Shown one piece after another: positions 1 through 15,363 of a DNA stretch of 64,000 bases (the stretch's first letter is position 1; every line of letters starts with the position of its first letter). The position numbers and the translations under genes are program-made. Where the stretch lies: contig VXBM01000138.1 in the NCBI GenBank assembly GCA_013400155.1, positions 408,718 through 472,717 of the forward strand. Reading direction: 5' to 3'. This DNA is from Helopsaltes ochotensis. Its lineage: Eukaryota; Chordata; Aves; Passeriformes; Locustellidae. Below the pieces are notes generated by a model that was not told the DNA's origin, ran no database searches, and was given only the letters and a program-made list of their open reading frames with translations.

Positions 1-1517
1 CACATCTACATAAGAGTGATTACAATGCATAATTAGAGACGGAAGAAATTATCACTGCATGGTGTTTTAGTATAGATGTTGAGAGGCTCAAGAATATGAG
101 TACTTGAGAAAACGAGAATATTGTGCAACTACTGGCAGGAGATTGAATTTTTTTTCTTTGGAATGAAATTTGTCATACGCCTTTTAAAAAATATTTTACT
201 TTGACCTACAGTATTCAGGTAAAACAGGTTGTGCCTATGTAGAACGTAAGCTCTGCATAATTCTTTTTTTTCCTCATTTTTAGGTTAAATTTTTGTTTGC
301 TACTAACACCAAAAATATGAAAACAAGATGATAAATTTTATCTGAATGAAGAAAATAAACTTATTAAGAAGATAAACTTGATTAAATGCAAACAAATCCC
401 CCTTTTTAGAGTTATGTGTATTGGCAAAAAAAGACAGGGTTTATGTAATGAGAAATTCTAGTGATTTGAATACTTTCTCTATTCATATTTATCAAAGCTA
501 ACTGCAGCAAAAAATTGACTGTGGAAATATTTAAGAACATTTTGTTCAGTAAATTTAATTTTCATATATCTGATCAAATGGAAATGTTTTGACATTTCAC
601 ATATTTAAATATTTTTCCTTAACTTGTTGAATCAAAAATCAAATTTTGGCTTAGCTAAGCAGTATTTTCTATAACTCTGCAATGTTAGTATTTTACCATA
701 CATCATGGTACTTATCTTTAAAGTTTCATATTTCTTCATACCCTTTCTCTCTTGGACTTAATAGCTGGATTACATTTCCCAGGGTGCACTGAGATCATGC
801 AACTCCTAACAACAGCTCAGCCAAATGGTAACCATTGATGTATGATTGCCTGTATTTTCCAATAAGGGAGGCATCTTTATTGTAATCAGGATTTTGTCTG
901 ATGACATTAACAAAAGTATGCCATTTCATAGACATTTCTTGCAAAAATTCCTTTCATGGATTCACCAGTGTTTGAGACACCAGGAAGAAAGCACCTCTTT
1001 GATTTTACCGTTCTGGTTTCTGTCCTTGGGTTCTACCAATCACAGATACAAAAAACCAATAACAGATTTTTATTTTTTACTTCAAAAAGCAGCATTTTAA
1101 AATTTACTTTTGTGTTCACAACTGCTCCAATATGTGCTGTGATATGTAAAAATGACTTTTTCTTATAGTATGATTGTACCAAAGAGACCGCACAAAGATA
1201 GCATTTTGTTCATAGCATTTGATTAATTACTTCATGCAAACATAAAGGCTTTGACGATTTCCTAAAATCTATTTACTTGCCCACTGTAGCACTGCAGATA
1301 AATAGAGCTCTGGAGTGCCCAGAATTCAGTTAGCTATTTCGCTATTTTTCCTGTCTCCTCACTCCCTTCACGTGGTTATTCGGAAAGAAGTTGAACCTGA
1401 CTGTATTAATATCACGTTGCATGGCTATAAAGCGGTTACTAAGTTATGACTCAGCCCATAAGCATGCAGGCAATGAGCGCACCAATCTGCTGTGACAGTT
1501 TTATCCTGCTGTATTAC
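1..1517. other. Intergenic, AT-rich, no gene seen
   Basis: The sequence is AT-rich with frequent stops in all frames. The open frames near 846-1168 are short, overlap each other, and show no domain or codon pattern I recognise. I see no repeat family, RNA gene or promoter here. Confidence 0.6.
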
Positions 1518-1935
1518 CTTGTATCCTGGTTTTGGCTGGGATAGAGTTAATTTTCTTCTTTAGTAGCTGGTGCAGTGCCATGGTTTGGATTTAGCATGAG
1601 AATAATGTCAACAACTCTCTGAAGTATTGCTTATTGCTAAGTAGTCTTTACCCAAAGTCAAGATCTTTTCAGTTTCCCATGCTCTGCCAGTGAGGAAGTG
1701 CAGAAGAACCTGTGAGGGAGCATGGCCAGGGCAGCTGTCCCAACCTGCCCAAAGGGATATTCCATACCAAGGAACGTCATGCCTGGTGCATAAACTGGGG
1801 GGAGCTGTCTGGGAGCTGCCAAGCACTGCTCAGGGACGTGCTGGGCATTGGTCAGTGTGTAAGGAGAAATTGTAGTGGGCATCACTTGTTTCCCTTGGGT
1901 TTTATTTCTCTCTTATTCACTACAATTCTTCTGGG
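1518..1935 (+). mobile_element. Decayed avian endogenous retrovirus LTR (solo, 3' truncated)
   Basis: The segment follows, by memory, a common avian retroviral LTR: an opening like TCCTGGTTTTGGCTGGGATAG, an AGAATAATGTCAACAAC block, the TTTCAGTTTCCCATGCTCTG block near 1668-1688, and a core promoter block AAAGGGATATTCCATACC (1751-1768) followed by a degraded TATA region, GCATAAACTGGGG (1788-1800). Similarity fades after about 1925, so the R/U5 end with the poly(A) signal seems to be missing. I see no retroviral coding sequence on either side, so it is best read as an old solo LTR. The short ORFs at 1608-2044 on both strands are shadows within it. The family name is not assigned. Confidence 0.7.
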
Positions 1936-4900
1936 TCACAAAACCCATTGCTTTGTGCATTCATCAGACATACTGATTACGGATTGGATCAATGGTCTTA
2001 GGAAATGTAGGAAGTATGGCAATACTTCTGACATGCTGAATTAATTTTATACAGAGAGATAATCTGTGCGTTTGTGTTATGGAGGTGCAAAATCTCCGCT
2101 GCGGAAGCCTTAGAAATGGTAGAATTGTTAAATGTATAGAATTGAACAAAAAACCCATTTAACATTCAAACTTTAACTGAGCCTAATAAACTGATTTGGG
2201 TTTAAATTTTGTTTCTAAACCACATCGTGCATTTATACTTTATTTTTTGAAAACTCTTAGTTGTAGTTCTCCTGAAATTCAGAATGTAGATTTATTTCTT
2301 AAAAGAACATTTATTTTATCAAACCCTGTTTTCAGACTTCACCTTTTTCTGGAACTGCACAGAAAAATCTGCATCAAATCACTCATCTGAATTCACTCCT
2401 TCCTACACTTGTGTCTTCTAGTGAGGAGCTACTTTTGTTGTACCTGTTTTGGCAATGACAACAATAATTTTCTTAATAATGATTTAATTAGAGAAATTCC
2501 ATTAACTTTAATTATGTATTCTATAGTGTATATGTAAAAAATATTTTTTATACATTATGTGTGTGCATATATATACGGCATGACATATTACAGAGTGTAG
2601 TCTTTTCGTCTGCTCCGTGGTACTGAGAGTTTATCTCTCTGGAGACTAGTCAGTTATTTTGACAGTATTTTTAGGACTAGACTTCTTTAATTAACTCATT
2701 GAAACAATTTATTAAGTTTTGCATCTCATTTTCATTCAATGACTTTTGCAAGACAACAAAACAGACAGTTTATAGAAGTAGCTAGGATTAGTACTGTTAC
2801 TTATATTCCTTATATTCCTTCCCACTTCCTATTCCAATGAATCTTGTCCTTCCTTCTGTCCCTCTCCTCATTTTCTCTCCCCCTTCTTTTCTGTCCATTT
2901 CCTCCCTTCTTTCTTCCTTTCTTTTCTAAGAAATATACCCACTATGTGGCATTCACATATATTTTTATCTCATTCAGGTCAAGGTCCAGCACTTCTGTTA
3001 TTTGGGAAACATTGGTCTTTGTGTTCTACTGCATTTCTCAGTTCACAGTGTCATCTGTTTAGGTCTTAGCACGTCCCTCATCAGAGAAAAATGGCTGCAT
3101 TTTCTGGTGAAACACCTATGGTGCTAACTATAACCCAGTGGCAATTGGGGGAAACTGTGTCTCCCAAAGGAGGTGTTGGAGGTGCATAAACATACCCTCT
3201 GTTTGTCTAAGAAACACTGCCAGAAGCCTGCTGAGGCATCAAGAGTAGAAAAATATTTGGCATAAGCCATCTCCTCCAGAATTTCTTTCCTTGTAGGTAG
3301 TGGAAAATGTTTCCTTTTTACATATTTATTTAGTTCTTTTGAGTATATTTTTGGGCAAAGGGTCTGACTTCTTTTAGCACTAACAAGAAAATGTACAGAA
3401 TGCTTTGAACCTTTTACTCATACTCTCCTTTCAAAATATTAAACCTCAGTTCTTTAATTTTGTTTTCATTAGGCAAAGAAATTTGCTTTTCAAAACTGTG
3501 GCAAACTGGATCTCTAAATTCAGTTTTAATCTTTGCCAAGATGTTCCTACAAAGATGTTGCAAACTTCTGATTTATTCTCTCTCATCAACAAGGTGACAT
3601 CATGAAGTGCTTGATGTAATTACGAACCAGTATTTTTTCCCCCCCTTTCTTTCTTATTTGTCCATACTTTCCATTCAAATGCTTGCTTTTTAGCTCACCA
3701 CTGGAAGACTGATCATGTACTGTCTCTTTTAGTATTAATAATACTCTTTTGGTACACATATTCAGTGCATCTGCAAAAAAGGTAAGACTAAGAAACAGCC
3801 CATTTACTCTCAGAATGACAATCTGGGGATTTCCCGTAGTAAAATTACATGCTGCTGTTCTAGTAACTTCCATTGAACCAGTGGCATTTTGTCATCCTTT
3901 CTGTCCAGGTTGTAATGTTTCAGTATTGTCTGCCCTGCCAAAATATTGTGTTCATGACCTAAGTGGTTCAGTGGGACATGGTTTTTGAGAACTCCAACTT
4001 GAAATTCTGTGCACCTTTTTGCTTCATCTCTCCCATCGTCTCAACTCTCCATCATTTTCATACTGCTGGAGCTCCCGCTGTCTCCATAGGCTTTCATGTA
4101 CACAGGATGCTATCCTTGCCTGCAAAATTCTGACTGCTTTCCCAAAATTAATTCATATCACCACTGTGCTTTCTATGTTGCTTTTCCTCATCTCTGCATC
4201 TGGCTACTTCTCAGAGCCTCAATTTTTTTTCCAGACTTATAAGTTGAATTCATCAAAACAGAAACAGTTTCTTTCTTTTGGATTTGGGTTTTTAAAAAAA
4301 TGATTGTTGTTATTTCTTTTCAAATATTTATCTGTCACATGTCAATTTTCCACAGAATACCATGTTCCTCAAAGAATCACACTCTGGTAAAATAATAAGC
4401 CTTCTGCACGTCAATTAAATGGAAGCCTTGAATGTAGGAATTATCATTCATGGTAATAGTGCCTTGCTGTTTTTCTTTTTGCTGGCTTCTGCTGCTCACA
4501 AATACACCGAGGAGTTATGTTTAAATATTTTCCAGTTGTTTTGGGAGCTCATTTTTTCCATCACTCTGAGCAGTTCATTTTTCTTTCTGCTTTTGAGAGC
4601 CATTCAATAGTCATTCAAAGTCAAAGAGTCTGACAGGTTGCTTTCATTCTCTCTGAGCCAATACATCAATTTGATCCAGCAGTTTCAACTGAATGATATT
4701 GTGCAACACAGGTTTCTACACAATATTATATGAAATTTTACTAGATCATTCCTGAGTCTTTTTAGGGCACTGTTCTCCTTGGAGAGGGGAAAAAAAATCC
4801 ATCTTCATATTAGTAATAGGGAATAAAACCACAAACAGACTAACTTGCCTTACAGAGCGTAGGAAGCCCTCACTATCAGCTTCCTCCTAATGTTAGATAA

Positions 4901-7900
4901 TACTGCAGAAGATGCCCCCTGTGACACACCAGGTGCCCAAAGGCCACAAGGAAGTCACTGTGGACTGAACTCACACGTGACAGCGAAGGAAATAGGTTTA
5001 CCCAGTGTCTCATCTGAGGAGGAGAAAGAGGTCTCTATACATAATTTTTCCCTTTACTAAGGTGCAGATGCGATACATGGAAGAAAAAAAAAAAAAAGAA
5101 AAGAGTAATTTCTTTTGCATGATGTTGCCAGAAATGAAAACGAAACACATGAAGTCACAAGAGTGACGACAGTAGATATGGCTGTCAGGTGGGGACTGAA
5201 CTTTAATCTCTATATTGACCAGGTTATAATTCTCATTCCTGGATGATGAACTGCACCTGTTGGGCTTGAGGCTCTGAAAAGTTAGAAAGAAGGGGGACGT
5301 GTTCTGCATCATATTGGTACTGACATCAAAGGTTTTTCACTTTCTGGTCACCTTTGAAAATGTAACCTTAATAAACAGTGGGTTCAGTTCCCTTCCCTGG
5401 GTAAAAATGTTTTCAAAATTAGAAACATTATGGTAGTGGTTGTGATTTTAAATTCTAGGACAGGCCAAGAGTCACAGAGATTTGAGGAAAAACCCTGCCT
5501 TTTATCTCTAAACATAAATTGTGTCATTGAAATATCTTCAGTTTACCCATACACCTGAGTATTTTGCTGAGTAAACAGCACAAATCTACTGACGACATCC
5601 AAAATTCTTCAGTCAGAAGGCATCTGAGAAGAAAGGACTTTTTTATCCTCTGAGTTCCTTTCTCAACTCAATATATCAGCCTAGATTAACATAAACTAAC
5701 AGGAATGAAAAAAATATTTTAAACATATTTGAATATATTTTAATACTAAGGTAAAAAAATTGTATAAAAAATGAAATAATTGTATCCTTACTAGTCTGGG
5801 ACAATATATGGGACAATATTGTGGTGCATAAAAATACTACATACTTCCCTATCACAGGAACAAGTCATCTAAAATATGCTGTCAAATCTAAAACCTTTGT
5901 ATGTTGAAGTATATTTGTAAGTAAAGCATTTGCTGTACTTCATGAATTTTTTATTTATTTTATTTTACATCTTTGATTCTGTGTTTCTATGATTCTGATA
6001 TTATCAATTTGAATTTTTAAAAAAAATCCATCTTCTAATTAGGATGAGCCTTTTTTGTTGTTATTGCGTTGCCAAAGAAGGAAATGCGTCTCCTAAAAGC
6101 TATATGAGTAAGAGTTATATGTTTGCAAATGAAGTTCAGTTTTAATGAATTATAACCCTGATGGAATATAAATCAGCATGAGAGAGTTGAATTTATTCAG
6201 AACACTAACTTGTATCTAATATTTCACACAGCAAATGGGAGTTCTATGATAAACATCTTACATGTGGAATGGTTATTTCCTGTCTACACTTCCATACATT
6301 GATTAATACAGACTTCTGACAAAATCAAGGGGGTTCCAAATCTGAAGATTTGGTTAAAATTTATTTCCAATATTACAACATTTTTCTCAGTTATATCTGT
6401 TATTTTCTTAACTCCACCACACAGTCAGAAAGAATGGCGCTGGAAATAAGCATGCTACCCTTTGCTGGCCCTGCCTTGATGATGTCCCAGGGGCTAGACT
6501 GACATTGTAACAGGACTCCAATTTTAAGTATCAAATTATGTGGTTATAGCCTCACATTGGGCACAGAATTCCTTCTGTATAGAGCTTCTGTTTTGGGGTC
6601 TGAGGGTTTGAAAATCAGTCCATGACATCTGTGGAAAACATGCCTCTCAGGATAATAATGAGTTGCAGACAGTTGCCACTTGAGCTCAAACTCTTTTATT
6701 CAGATTTCAGTGAAGATGGAGCATTTTTTATTGTTTGTGCATAACTATCCAACTGTCTCTGTTATCAACAATGAGGTGTCTCATTATGCTGATGACTCAA
6801 ATGAAACCAAACATCATTTAACACTAAGATAAGTTCTCGACTACGAAGATGGGTTAAGGTTTATCTTTCAATAGCAGCTGGAGCTCAGAAAAGAAAAAAA
6901 AGGGAATATCCTGTTGTTCAAATAGTATTTAGTTCAGATGTTATTTAGTAACAGAAAGAAAACTTTCAGAAGTTAATTTTTTTTAAAGTTCTTTGCAAAC
7001 ATGGTTAATCAAGGTAAATAAAAAATCTAACTATTTAGTTGGCAAGAGTCAATGAAGATTTCTGAGTTAGACCTTTTGGGATTCACTTTCAAAATATAAG
7101 CATGCCAATTAAGGCATATTTTAATGAAAAAGAAAGGGTTTCTTTGAGACATGTAATACTGTGAGTCACTTTATTTGCAAGAAAATAATTGGTCGACCAT
7201 GATGGAGTTATGTTAATCCATCTGATATGTGGACTGGGCTCTATTCCGAAGCTGCCTCTTTGTTGTCATCTGATGTTCTCAGCAGCTATTTCTCAGTTGA
7301 CTGCTCCACATTTTGCTTTCTATTCCTTGACCTTTCACCATCTTTCCCTTGTATCCAGTATCTCTGTTTAATTTTTCTTTGCCACAATTGCACCTAAAGA
7401 ATTTTATTTTTTAATGCTCTTCTTTCATGTCTTCTTCCTATTTTCTGTTTCAGCACATTACCCATTCCTCATGCTCTCTCATTGTTATCTTTACTTCTTC
7501 CTCATTGCTAGCATTTTGCTAAATCTTGCTTTAGTGCTATAGTGCTGAAATCTCCTCATTTCCCTGTTCACTAAGCCCTTGTAATCCTATCATCTCCGGA
7601 ATTCCTCTGTTAGGACAACCTAGCAGATTCTTATCCACCACTTCAGCTCCTTAAAATGTCCACTTTTGTGGCATTAAATCATACATAACCTCAGAGTGCT
7701 TTACTGTGGGGCTTCCTGAAATATCCCTCTGCTCATTTCCTAAGCTCATGATGCAACATTTTTGTGCCTCATCTCCTAATGTAGAGTAGACTTCCAGCCT
7801 ACAATATTCAGATGTTAAATTCAGGTAAGATGAATTCCACTGTAACAGTAAGGATTTGGTGGGCAGAGAATGTGCACAGAGTTGTGAACAATTCAGGATT

Positions 7901-9000
7901 GTGGTCAATGTGTAGAGGTGGAAAAAAAAAAAAAGAAGTAACATATGAAGGAAGAGAATGGAGAACAGTGTTAAAACATTATATCAGTACTGTTGTAATG
8001 CAAGTAATGATACGTTCTCAACAGCAACAATAAAAATAATAGAAAGTGAACCGAGTTAATATTCAGTTCCAGTGGTTCCAGATCAATGAACATGTAGTGG
8101 AAGCTAAGAAGCATCAGAGAAACACAGGTCAGAGCCACAGCATCTCTTATCTGAGAGAGACTGAAGAGGCTCTAATTGTGTGCTTTGAAGAGGAGATAAG
8201 AAGAACTAAGATAAAGGTATGAAAACCAACTAGAAATACGGAGAAAGATAAAAAGCACTGAGGGTCTACTCTTCTTGGGGTACTAGGAGACATTTGAAGG
8301 GTGCCTGTGTGTGAAATCCCTTCAGTGCCAACCAAATGTATCTTTAGCTCCTTGGCTATCAAGGACACTTGTATGGTAGCTGGAAATAATATATGGATTT
8401 TACAGGAGATTTATGGCCATTTCAGCTAGCAACTGAAACAAAACAATCCAGAATGGATGAAGCTTTACTTGATGCACAGGCCTATTTAATCTTGCATTAA
8501 ATGAACTTGAAGGTTGGCAATATATCTGAATCTAAGGCCTAATCTCACTGAACAAAACCAAATAATAAATATGACTCATAGGTAGCTTTTGAGACCTCTG
8601 GTTTAAATGTATTTATTAATGTACCTCCTGGTTTTGCTTACCTCCTCGAAGTCCTATTCTGGTTGCACTGTGAGATAGTGTTTTACAAAGACATAAAAGA
8701 AGACTTCTTTCCTTGAATGAGCTGGTGATCTCAATACACCTAAAGATAGTGAAGCAGGCAGATACAACAATACAAGAAAACAGGAAGGATGTAATTCATG
8801 TATTTGTAAACTTATACAACTTAAGTAATTTCATATCGCAGAGGATCTCATCTGGTTTCCAGCTGCCACACCAAGAACCATTTGTTGATGAAATAGCTGC
8901 CATTATTGAGGAACTCAAGGAAGCTCAGATAGCATTAGGTACTCATCTGATTAAACATTTAGATCTTCACAGAGAATAATGCAAAAATAAACATTTAGAT
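1936..9000. other. Intergenic, no gene seen
   Basis: This is AT-rich unique-looking sequence. Pyrimidine-rich tracts occur near 2844-2930 and short A runs near 5084-5098 and 7922-7934. The open frames are all under about 100 codons, scattered over both strands, without recognisable domains. The 88-codon frame at 8713-8979 is the most protein-like, but I cannot identify it and see no splice or retrocopy context. Confidence 0.55.
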
Positions 9001-12000
9001 TACCTGCAGACACGCCGACATTATAGATGACATTTTTGAAACGTCCAAATTGTCATGCTTAAGCATGTGAACTAAGAATTTCCCTTCAGAGTGAGACAAT
9101 TCTATAGCTCCTTCTGATAGTTTCCAGCATATCTCTCTGAATCACCTTACATTGCTGGGAAAGACTGTAGCTGTTTCTGTATGTCTACTTTATATTCTAT
9201 AAAACTCCATCTTTCAGTCTAAATACTAATTCATAAGGCTTGATTGTAGTGGAAAATAAATTTAAAAGATTCAACTATGTCCTCCCATAGAATTTTGTCT
9301 TAATAGGCTTATACAGATAGATATTTGTTTTTTTTACCTTAAGTGGAATAATTTCTGATGGACCCAAAAGTGTAGACTGTAGACTGAGGGACAACATGGA
9401 GGGTAGAATGAAGTCACTTGTTGATGGATGATAGAGTTTAAAGGAGATAAATATGAGAATGTAAAACTTCTCCAATTCTTTGAAATGGAAGTTGTGCTTA
9501 AAATTTCAAGTTAGCATTTTTATTATTCAGTTTCACGGGATTAATATCAAGCCTAATGTTGAATTTCAGTTACCTGAGATTTATGTTGGGAAAGTGCTTG
9601 AAATTTTCACATGACTTTACACTTTGGTAAAAAATTATTCTGAGGTGAAGTTACATATGGGCTTACCAGCTCTTAGCTCAACTGGTGCTGAAATTTTTCA
9701 GCTTTTAATCACTGCTGATGGACATCCAACTCAGCCAAAACAGAGAAGTAGGATTAGATTGAAAAACCAAATGGTCAACAGTCAAATAGTCTACAAACAG
9801 GTTACTTTGGATGGGATTTTTCCCATATTTCTTTAATGTTATGGTCCATAGAGAGAAGGTAACGATGGTTACGACAGAGTAGGTCCAGAAAGCTAGAATG
9901 TGTATTATCTTTGGATGACTACCTGGATGAACCTACATATTTGAAAAAGTAGACTATAAGAGGAAAGATGTCTGAGGAGAGGAAAGATGGTGTTCAAGTC
10001 GGGATGGAACACAGAATTTTGGAGAGTGAACATGATGCTCGAATATTCACACACCTAAAGATGCCCGGAAATGCAGATAGGAACTTGCATGAAGAGAAAT
10101 TCAGACTCTCCTTGCTACAGAAAGACTGCTTTGACAAACAGATTTGCTGCAGTGGAGAATAAAAGACACAAACGGAAAGTGTCTGGCAAAACCCAGAAAT
10201 TAAACTACTTACAGCAGACTAGGATGATGAGGACAGTTGGGTTTGTTTGTACTTAAAAAATGACTTCACACATAAAATGGGCCAAGGATGATTTTCTGGG
10301 TCAGAGTCGAAGGGTCACAGCAGAGTCCATGTCCATCAAGTTAAATTCCCCTGTTGACATGAGGTGCTCACATGCAAAATGCGTGCTGGGAATGATTGGT
10401 GACAGGTGAGAAGTCTGAAATAGTGCCTGGGCACTAAACCCTGCTGTTGACTCTGCTATTTAGCTGTGAGAAAAAGTAAGGTTCAATTGCCCATTGTTTT
10501 GTTTAGTTTCCTAGCGTAGGTGTAGCCTGGGAGAGTAGAGTCCAAGGAGACATGAAGATAATATACAGAGAACTGCAATGGAATGCCGTGACCTAAGGAC
10601 CAAAGAAAAGCAAGAAGAAATGCTGGAATTCCTCTCAAATCCAGGAGAAGTGAGATCTAAAAACCTGGGAAGAACCTTACCTAGAATTAGTCAATAAGCC
10701 ATCAAATCATCATACTTTGTCATCAAAGTGTAGGCAATGAACAAAAGTATCCAATGCTAGACAAAAGTAAGGATATGAGATACAAATGTGAGAAAACCTG
10801 GAAAACTTTTGATTAATTTTTAGGTAAGGAAGTGGAAAGCAATGATTCTGCTGGTTTCATACTAAAGCAGGTTGTTTAGTTTAGTTTAGGGAAAATGGTC
10901 AATAAAGTGTTATTTCCAGTGATTCTTCTAGCGAAATTTCAGAGACTTTTAATTCCAAAGGATGAGAATAAAGACTTGAAAAGGGAAGGAAAATAGGTAG
11001 ATTATTGATTATAAATTCCTAGGAATCAGAGAAATGTTCAGCCAACAATGAGCATTTATGAAAAGAGAATATTATTAGGAAAAAAAAACAAACAAACAGA
11101 TTAAGAGACTGATCTGCAGCACATGGAAGTAGAATGTAATTTCTTTAGAGTAATACTACTCCAGAATTTCCATATTAAACAAGAGGACAAAACTTGAAAT
11201 GAAGAGCTTCCAGCCTAACTGAATAATCATGTCAGAAATATAAGAAAATACTATTAAAATAAACAATATTAACAGTGACTAAGAAAAGAAGCAGCAAAAA
11301 TTTCTGTCTTGGAAGGTAGGGAGTTGTGTCAAAATTCCAGAGGGAATGCATGAATGCTGCAAGAAAAAACCAGAAAGCAAAGGAAGGAGAGGCAGAAAGT
11401 AGTTGACAGAAAGCTACTGTTAAGCTTGGTCTGAAAATGAAACTGGCATCAAACTCAATTCTCTATCAAAGCTTGGGGCACACACAGTATCAGAACTGCT
11501 GTGACACTTTCTAGTGATAAAGAGAGATATAATGACACTGCCATCAGAGATGGGAAGCAACCCAGCACAAAGAGCAAACCTAAAACTGAGACTGAATCCT
11601 ATCACCCCTCTCTGTGGATCTAGGCTACAGCCAACATGGAAGAGATCAGAAAGTGGCCCAGGAAGGAACTGAATTTACTTAAGAATTCGAATATTAAGAA
11701 TAGCATCAATTTGTACAAAGGGAAAGGTCATTAATTTAGGAATACATAGGAGGAAATGAAAGTATTGTACTGGTGGTACTATTATGCATTAAAATATAAC
11801 AATAATTACTGTTTATTTTCCCTGGTACTGCTGGGATTTCATGTAGAACACTCTAAGCTTTTTTTTTATATTCATCAAACATAAATTCAAACTAGACGGG
11901 AATGGAAGGACTATGCAAATCAATATGAAAGCAATAAGTATTTTTTCAAGAAGAGAGAAAGCAGTGTGACACTTCTATCCTGGAAAAGTCTAAGAGGGAG

Positions 12001-15000
12001 ATGACTGATCCCTGTAAATCCACAGAAAGAGAGAAGAGCCATATAGGCTTAAGGATGGTGTTGTTACAGGCACAAAATAAAGCAGACAATGGTACATCAA
12101 GGCCGAAGACTGGAAATTATGCATTAGTCTATGAGCCTTTGCATAAAAATGGTGGCATTTAAGGAACAAAACCTAAAGATTTTTAGAGCCTGGTTTAACA
12201 TATTTATGACCAGTATAAGAAAACACAGTTGCTTGTGATAGGAAGTAGTACTATGATTCTAAGGATTTTGATAGTCCATTCCAATTTTTTTTGTTTGTTT
12301 GTTTCAGAAATGCTGCAGATCTTAGCTTAGCAGAAATAATTAGAAGAATGATGAAAATACACATTCTCTGCTTAATAGACTAAAATTACAGAGTTCTTAC
12401 AGAAAAACTTTTCTGTTTGCGTGCATTTACACCTATGGTTAAACATTACCCTGAAAGATGAAGCCACTCATTGCAACATCAGATAGTATTTTTCCTCAAA
12501 CACTAACAGGGTTTTAGAAAAACAAAGAGACAAAAAAAATCCTACTAACAACCCACATCAAAGATTTCAGGAATGCTTCTAAAATAAAAACTCTGCAATT
12601 AGTGATGTACATAGGGGTACCAGTTATATACAAAAATACACATAATCATAGCAATAAATCTAGGACTTCTGTCAGACCAACCGTTTGACTATAGGATATG
12701 TTTTTTCATTTCCCTTAAAATCTTTAGTTAAATTTTGTCTTGACTAAAGAAATTGGTTTCATCACACCAACAAAACAGAAATGTTTTTATGATGCAATAC
12801 AATATCAAAACAGATGTGTTCTCCTAAAATGACTGAAACTGGTAGAAAACAGCAGTTTTCAATGAGGCATCTAGTTTATTGTTAAAACGTTATTCTTCTA
12901 AACTATCTGATAAACCAAGAACTCTTCCTGCATAAAACACTGTGTTTATTTAACATTTCATATTATTAATTAATGTAGAGGAATAATGTTTAAAATAATT
13001 TCCTCTGAACTATTTAATAAGGTCTGGAACAAGTGGTGGACAGGACCTAAAGAGATTCATTCCCACGGACTATCCCAGCTCCCTTCAGCAGGAAGGTTTA
13101 GTCACCTCTACTGACAGTCACACCTTGCCAGGCTGCATTTTACCCTTTGCTGTCTTTTCTTCCAAAATGCTCATAATTATTTTTCCCTTTCAGTGGCAAT
13201 TTTTATTAAGAAATTCCATTTTTAAAAACCAACTTTCTAGATCACTGCTTATTATATACTTGACAATCCGTACCATTTTGTGGCAAGAAAAGAATTACAA
13301 GTAATAGAAGGCATTTCAATGAACTGTTCAATGGGAGTGGAATTCACATAACTCTGTGAACTTTAATTTATCTTTCTGGTTATAATTTGGGAAATATGAT
13401 GGCAACACAAAGAGGTTAATAAAGTACTAAATGCTGTAAATGAATGTTGATACTTTACTGGTAGAAAGTAGTCACTCCTCTCACACTTGTGTGTGTGCAA
13501 GGTTGTGTGTGTGCATTACTTTATTATGCTGACGTTACTTCTGATACTTCCTATTAATATTATAAAGATTTATTTTCCATTGGCATATACTGGCTACTTA
13601 TATCAACCAAGAAATGATATGCAGGTGATGGGGGGGGGGAACATGTACATTGTGCTTCATTAGCACAGACATAAATTCAACTGTGAAAAACCCATTATGT
13701 CATGAACACAGTTAAAAGACACACAGTCTTAAGTTATAGATCTGATATAGATCTGATATAGATATCAACAAACTCATAAACAGTAATGATGGAAAGGATT
13801 TTGAAAAAATATAATAATTAAAACGAGGTGGCTGCACTAAATATGAGTGCATAGTTAACCAATTAAAATAAGCACCGAGATTTTTTTCAGAATCAAGTAG
13901 CCTCCATTAAATTTTAAAAAGTTGATTAAAAAGCTGATGGAGTGAAAATCAGTTTCCAATACTTAATACAGACTTCGGAGCTTAACTTCTAAAAAAGAAT
14001 TAAGATTTTTTTAAAATTAACCTTTTTGAAAACTTTGGCCAAAAGTTTAATAACTTACGGATGTTCAATGATACATTTCTTTTGTTTTTCGGGGGTGCAT
14101 TTTAAAAGACTCCAGTGAGATGCTTTTTGTTCATTGATGTATTTGAAAAACTGTGGAATAAATTAGTTTTCCTAGTTCTTAGCCACACTGGCAGTATTTC
14201 CTCAAGTATATGAAAACTGATTAAAGGTAATAACTCCTGACAGATCATTTCATTGCATGTGAAATGTGTGTCGTGTGTTGACTGGGAATTCATGTGAAAC
14301 CCTGGAGAAGGGAACAGGCTTAGAACAATTGCTCTTGGCCAGAGCAGCAGCTGCTTCCACAGAATATCTCAGAGAAAGTAAGCAGTGTCATCAAAAACGC
14401 TTGGTCTTTGAATCTGCATTCAATTTTGCTCAATATATTTCTGCAATTTACGGACATTAAAGAGATACACAACATCAATTATTGCAGCATCAGTAAATCT
14501 GCTAAGATTTTAATTTCTTACTGTCTTGTTACCATCCAAGTATCCATTCTAGCTTTTAACAGGAAAATAGAGGGAGGGGCAATCTTAGCTTGTTATCAGT
14601 CATGACAACAAAGCAGCAAAGCCCACCTTAGAAGCTGGGAGACTGAGTGGCATTAAAGGTGCTCTGAGCTCTGCCCTGTGCTGGCTCTGCTTGAGAACAG
14701 AACCACAACTACTGAGCTCAAGATCACCTCCGTGCTCTGCAGCCCTTGCTACACAGATATATGCCAAGCTGAGCTCAGTCTGAGGAAGGGCTCAAGGAGA
14801 AAAGTACATGGGATAAAATAAAGAAAGATCAAAGTAAAGACAGCATAAACTTGTTAACCTAACAGGTAACAAAGGCATTAAAAAAGAAGAAACTAAATAT
14901 AACATTCACTGGAAAAAAATACAGAGGTTCATGTGGGATGCTCCCCACTCAACAAAAATTACAACTGAGAGGAAGTCAGCATTTGCTTGTGTTTGATAAC

Positions 15001-15363
15001 TGCAGTACAAAAATGAGCACTGCTTGGTCTGTGTCACAAGAACATGTAAGAATTTCAAGTGCAGCCTTCGTATGATATATTTCATATGATTATACAAGCT
15101 AGTTGTATAAAAACTACAAAATAGTTTTCCTAAACTAAAAATCATGTTGCAATGAGTGCAAAGAAAATTGTTTTACTGAGTAGCTGCCTACCTTGCAAAT
15201 GCTTTCATTTAAGGATGGTGGTGGAAATGATTAGACAAAAGGTGATTACTTCACAGGCTTATCAGACCACTGTCAAAGGTTGCTGCTGCAGCCCCTGGTT
15301 AGGGTCACCAGTCCTCCAAAGATAGGATTGAAAAAACCAGAAAAAACAGCTTATGTAAAAGAC
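9001..15363. other. Intergenic, no gene seen
   Basis: The stretch is AT-rich and holds no recognisable gene or transposon. Minor structure includes a 14-bp perfect palindrome CATGCTTAAGCATG at 9054-9067, a TG-rich patch at 13488-13514, a G run near 13629-13638, and an 11-bp tandem (ATCTGATATAG) around 13741-13762. Confidence 0.55.
13488..13514. repeat. Interrupted TG dinucleotide repeat
   Basis: Two short GTGTGTG blocks are separated by a CAAGGT interruption. This is a short, probably low-variability microsatellite. Confidence 0.7.

Noticed and set aside
8713..8979. 88-codon frame with a plausible amphipathic C-terminal helix
   Set aside because: No family recognised, no splice or promoter context, and length within chance expectation for this amount of sequence.
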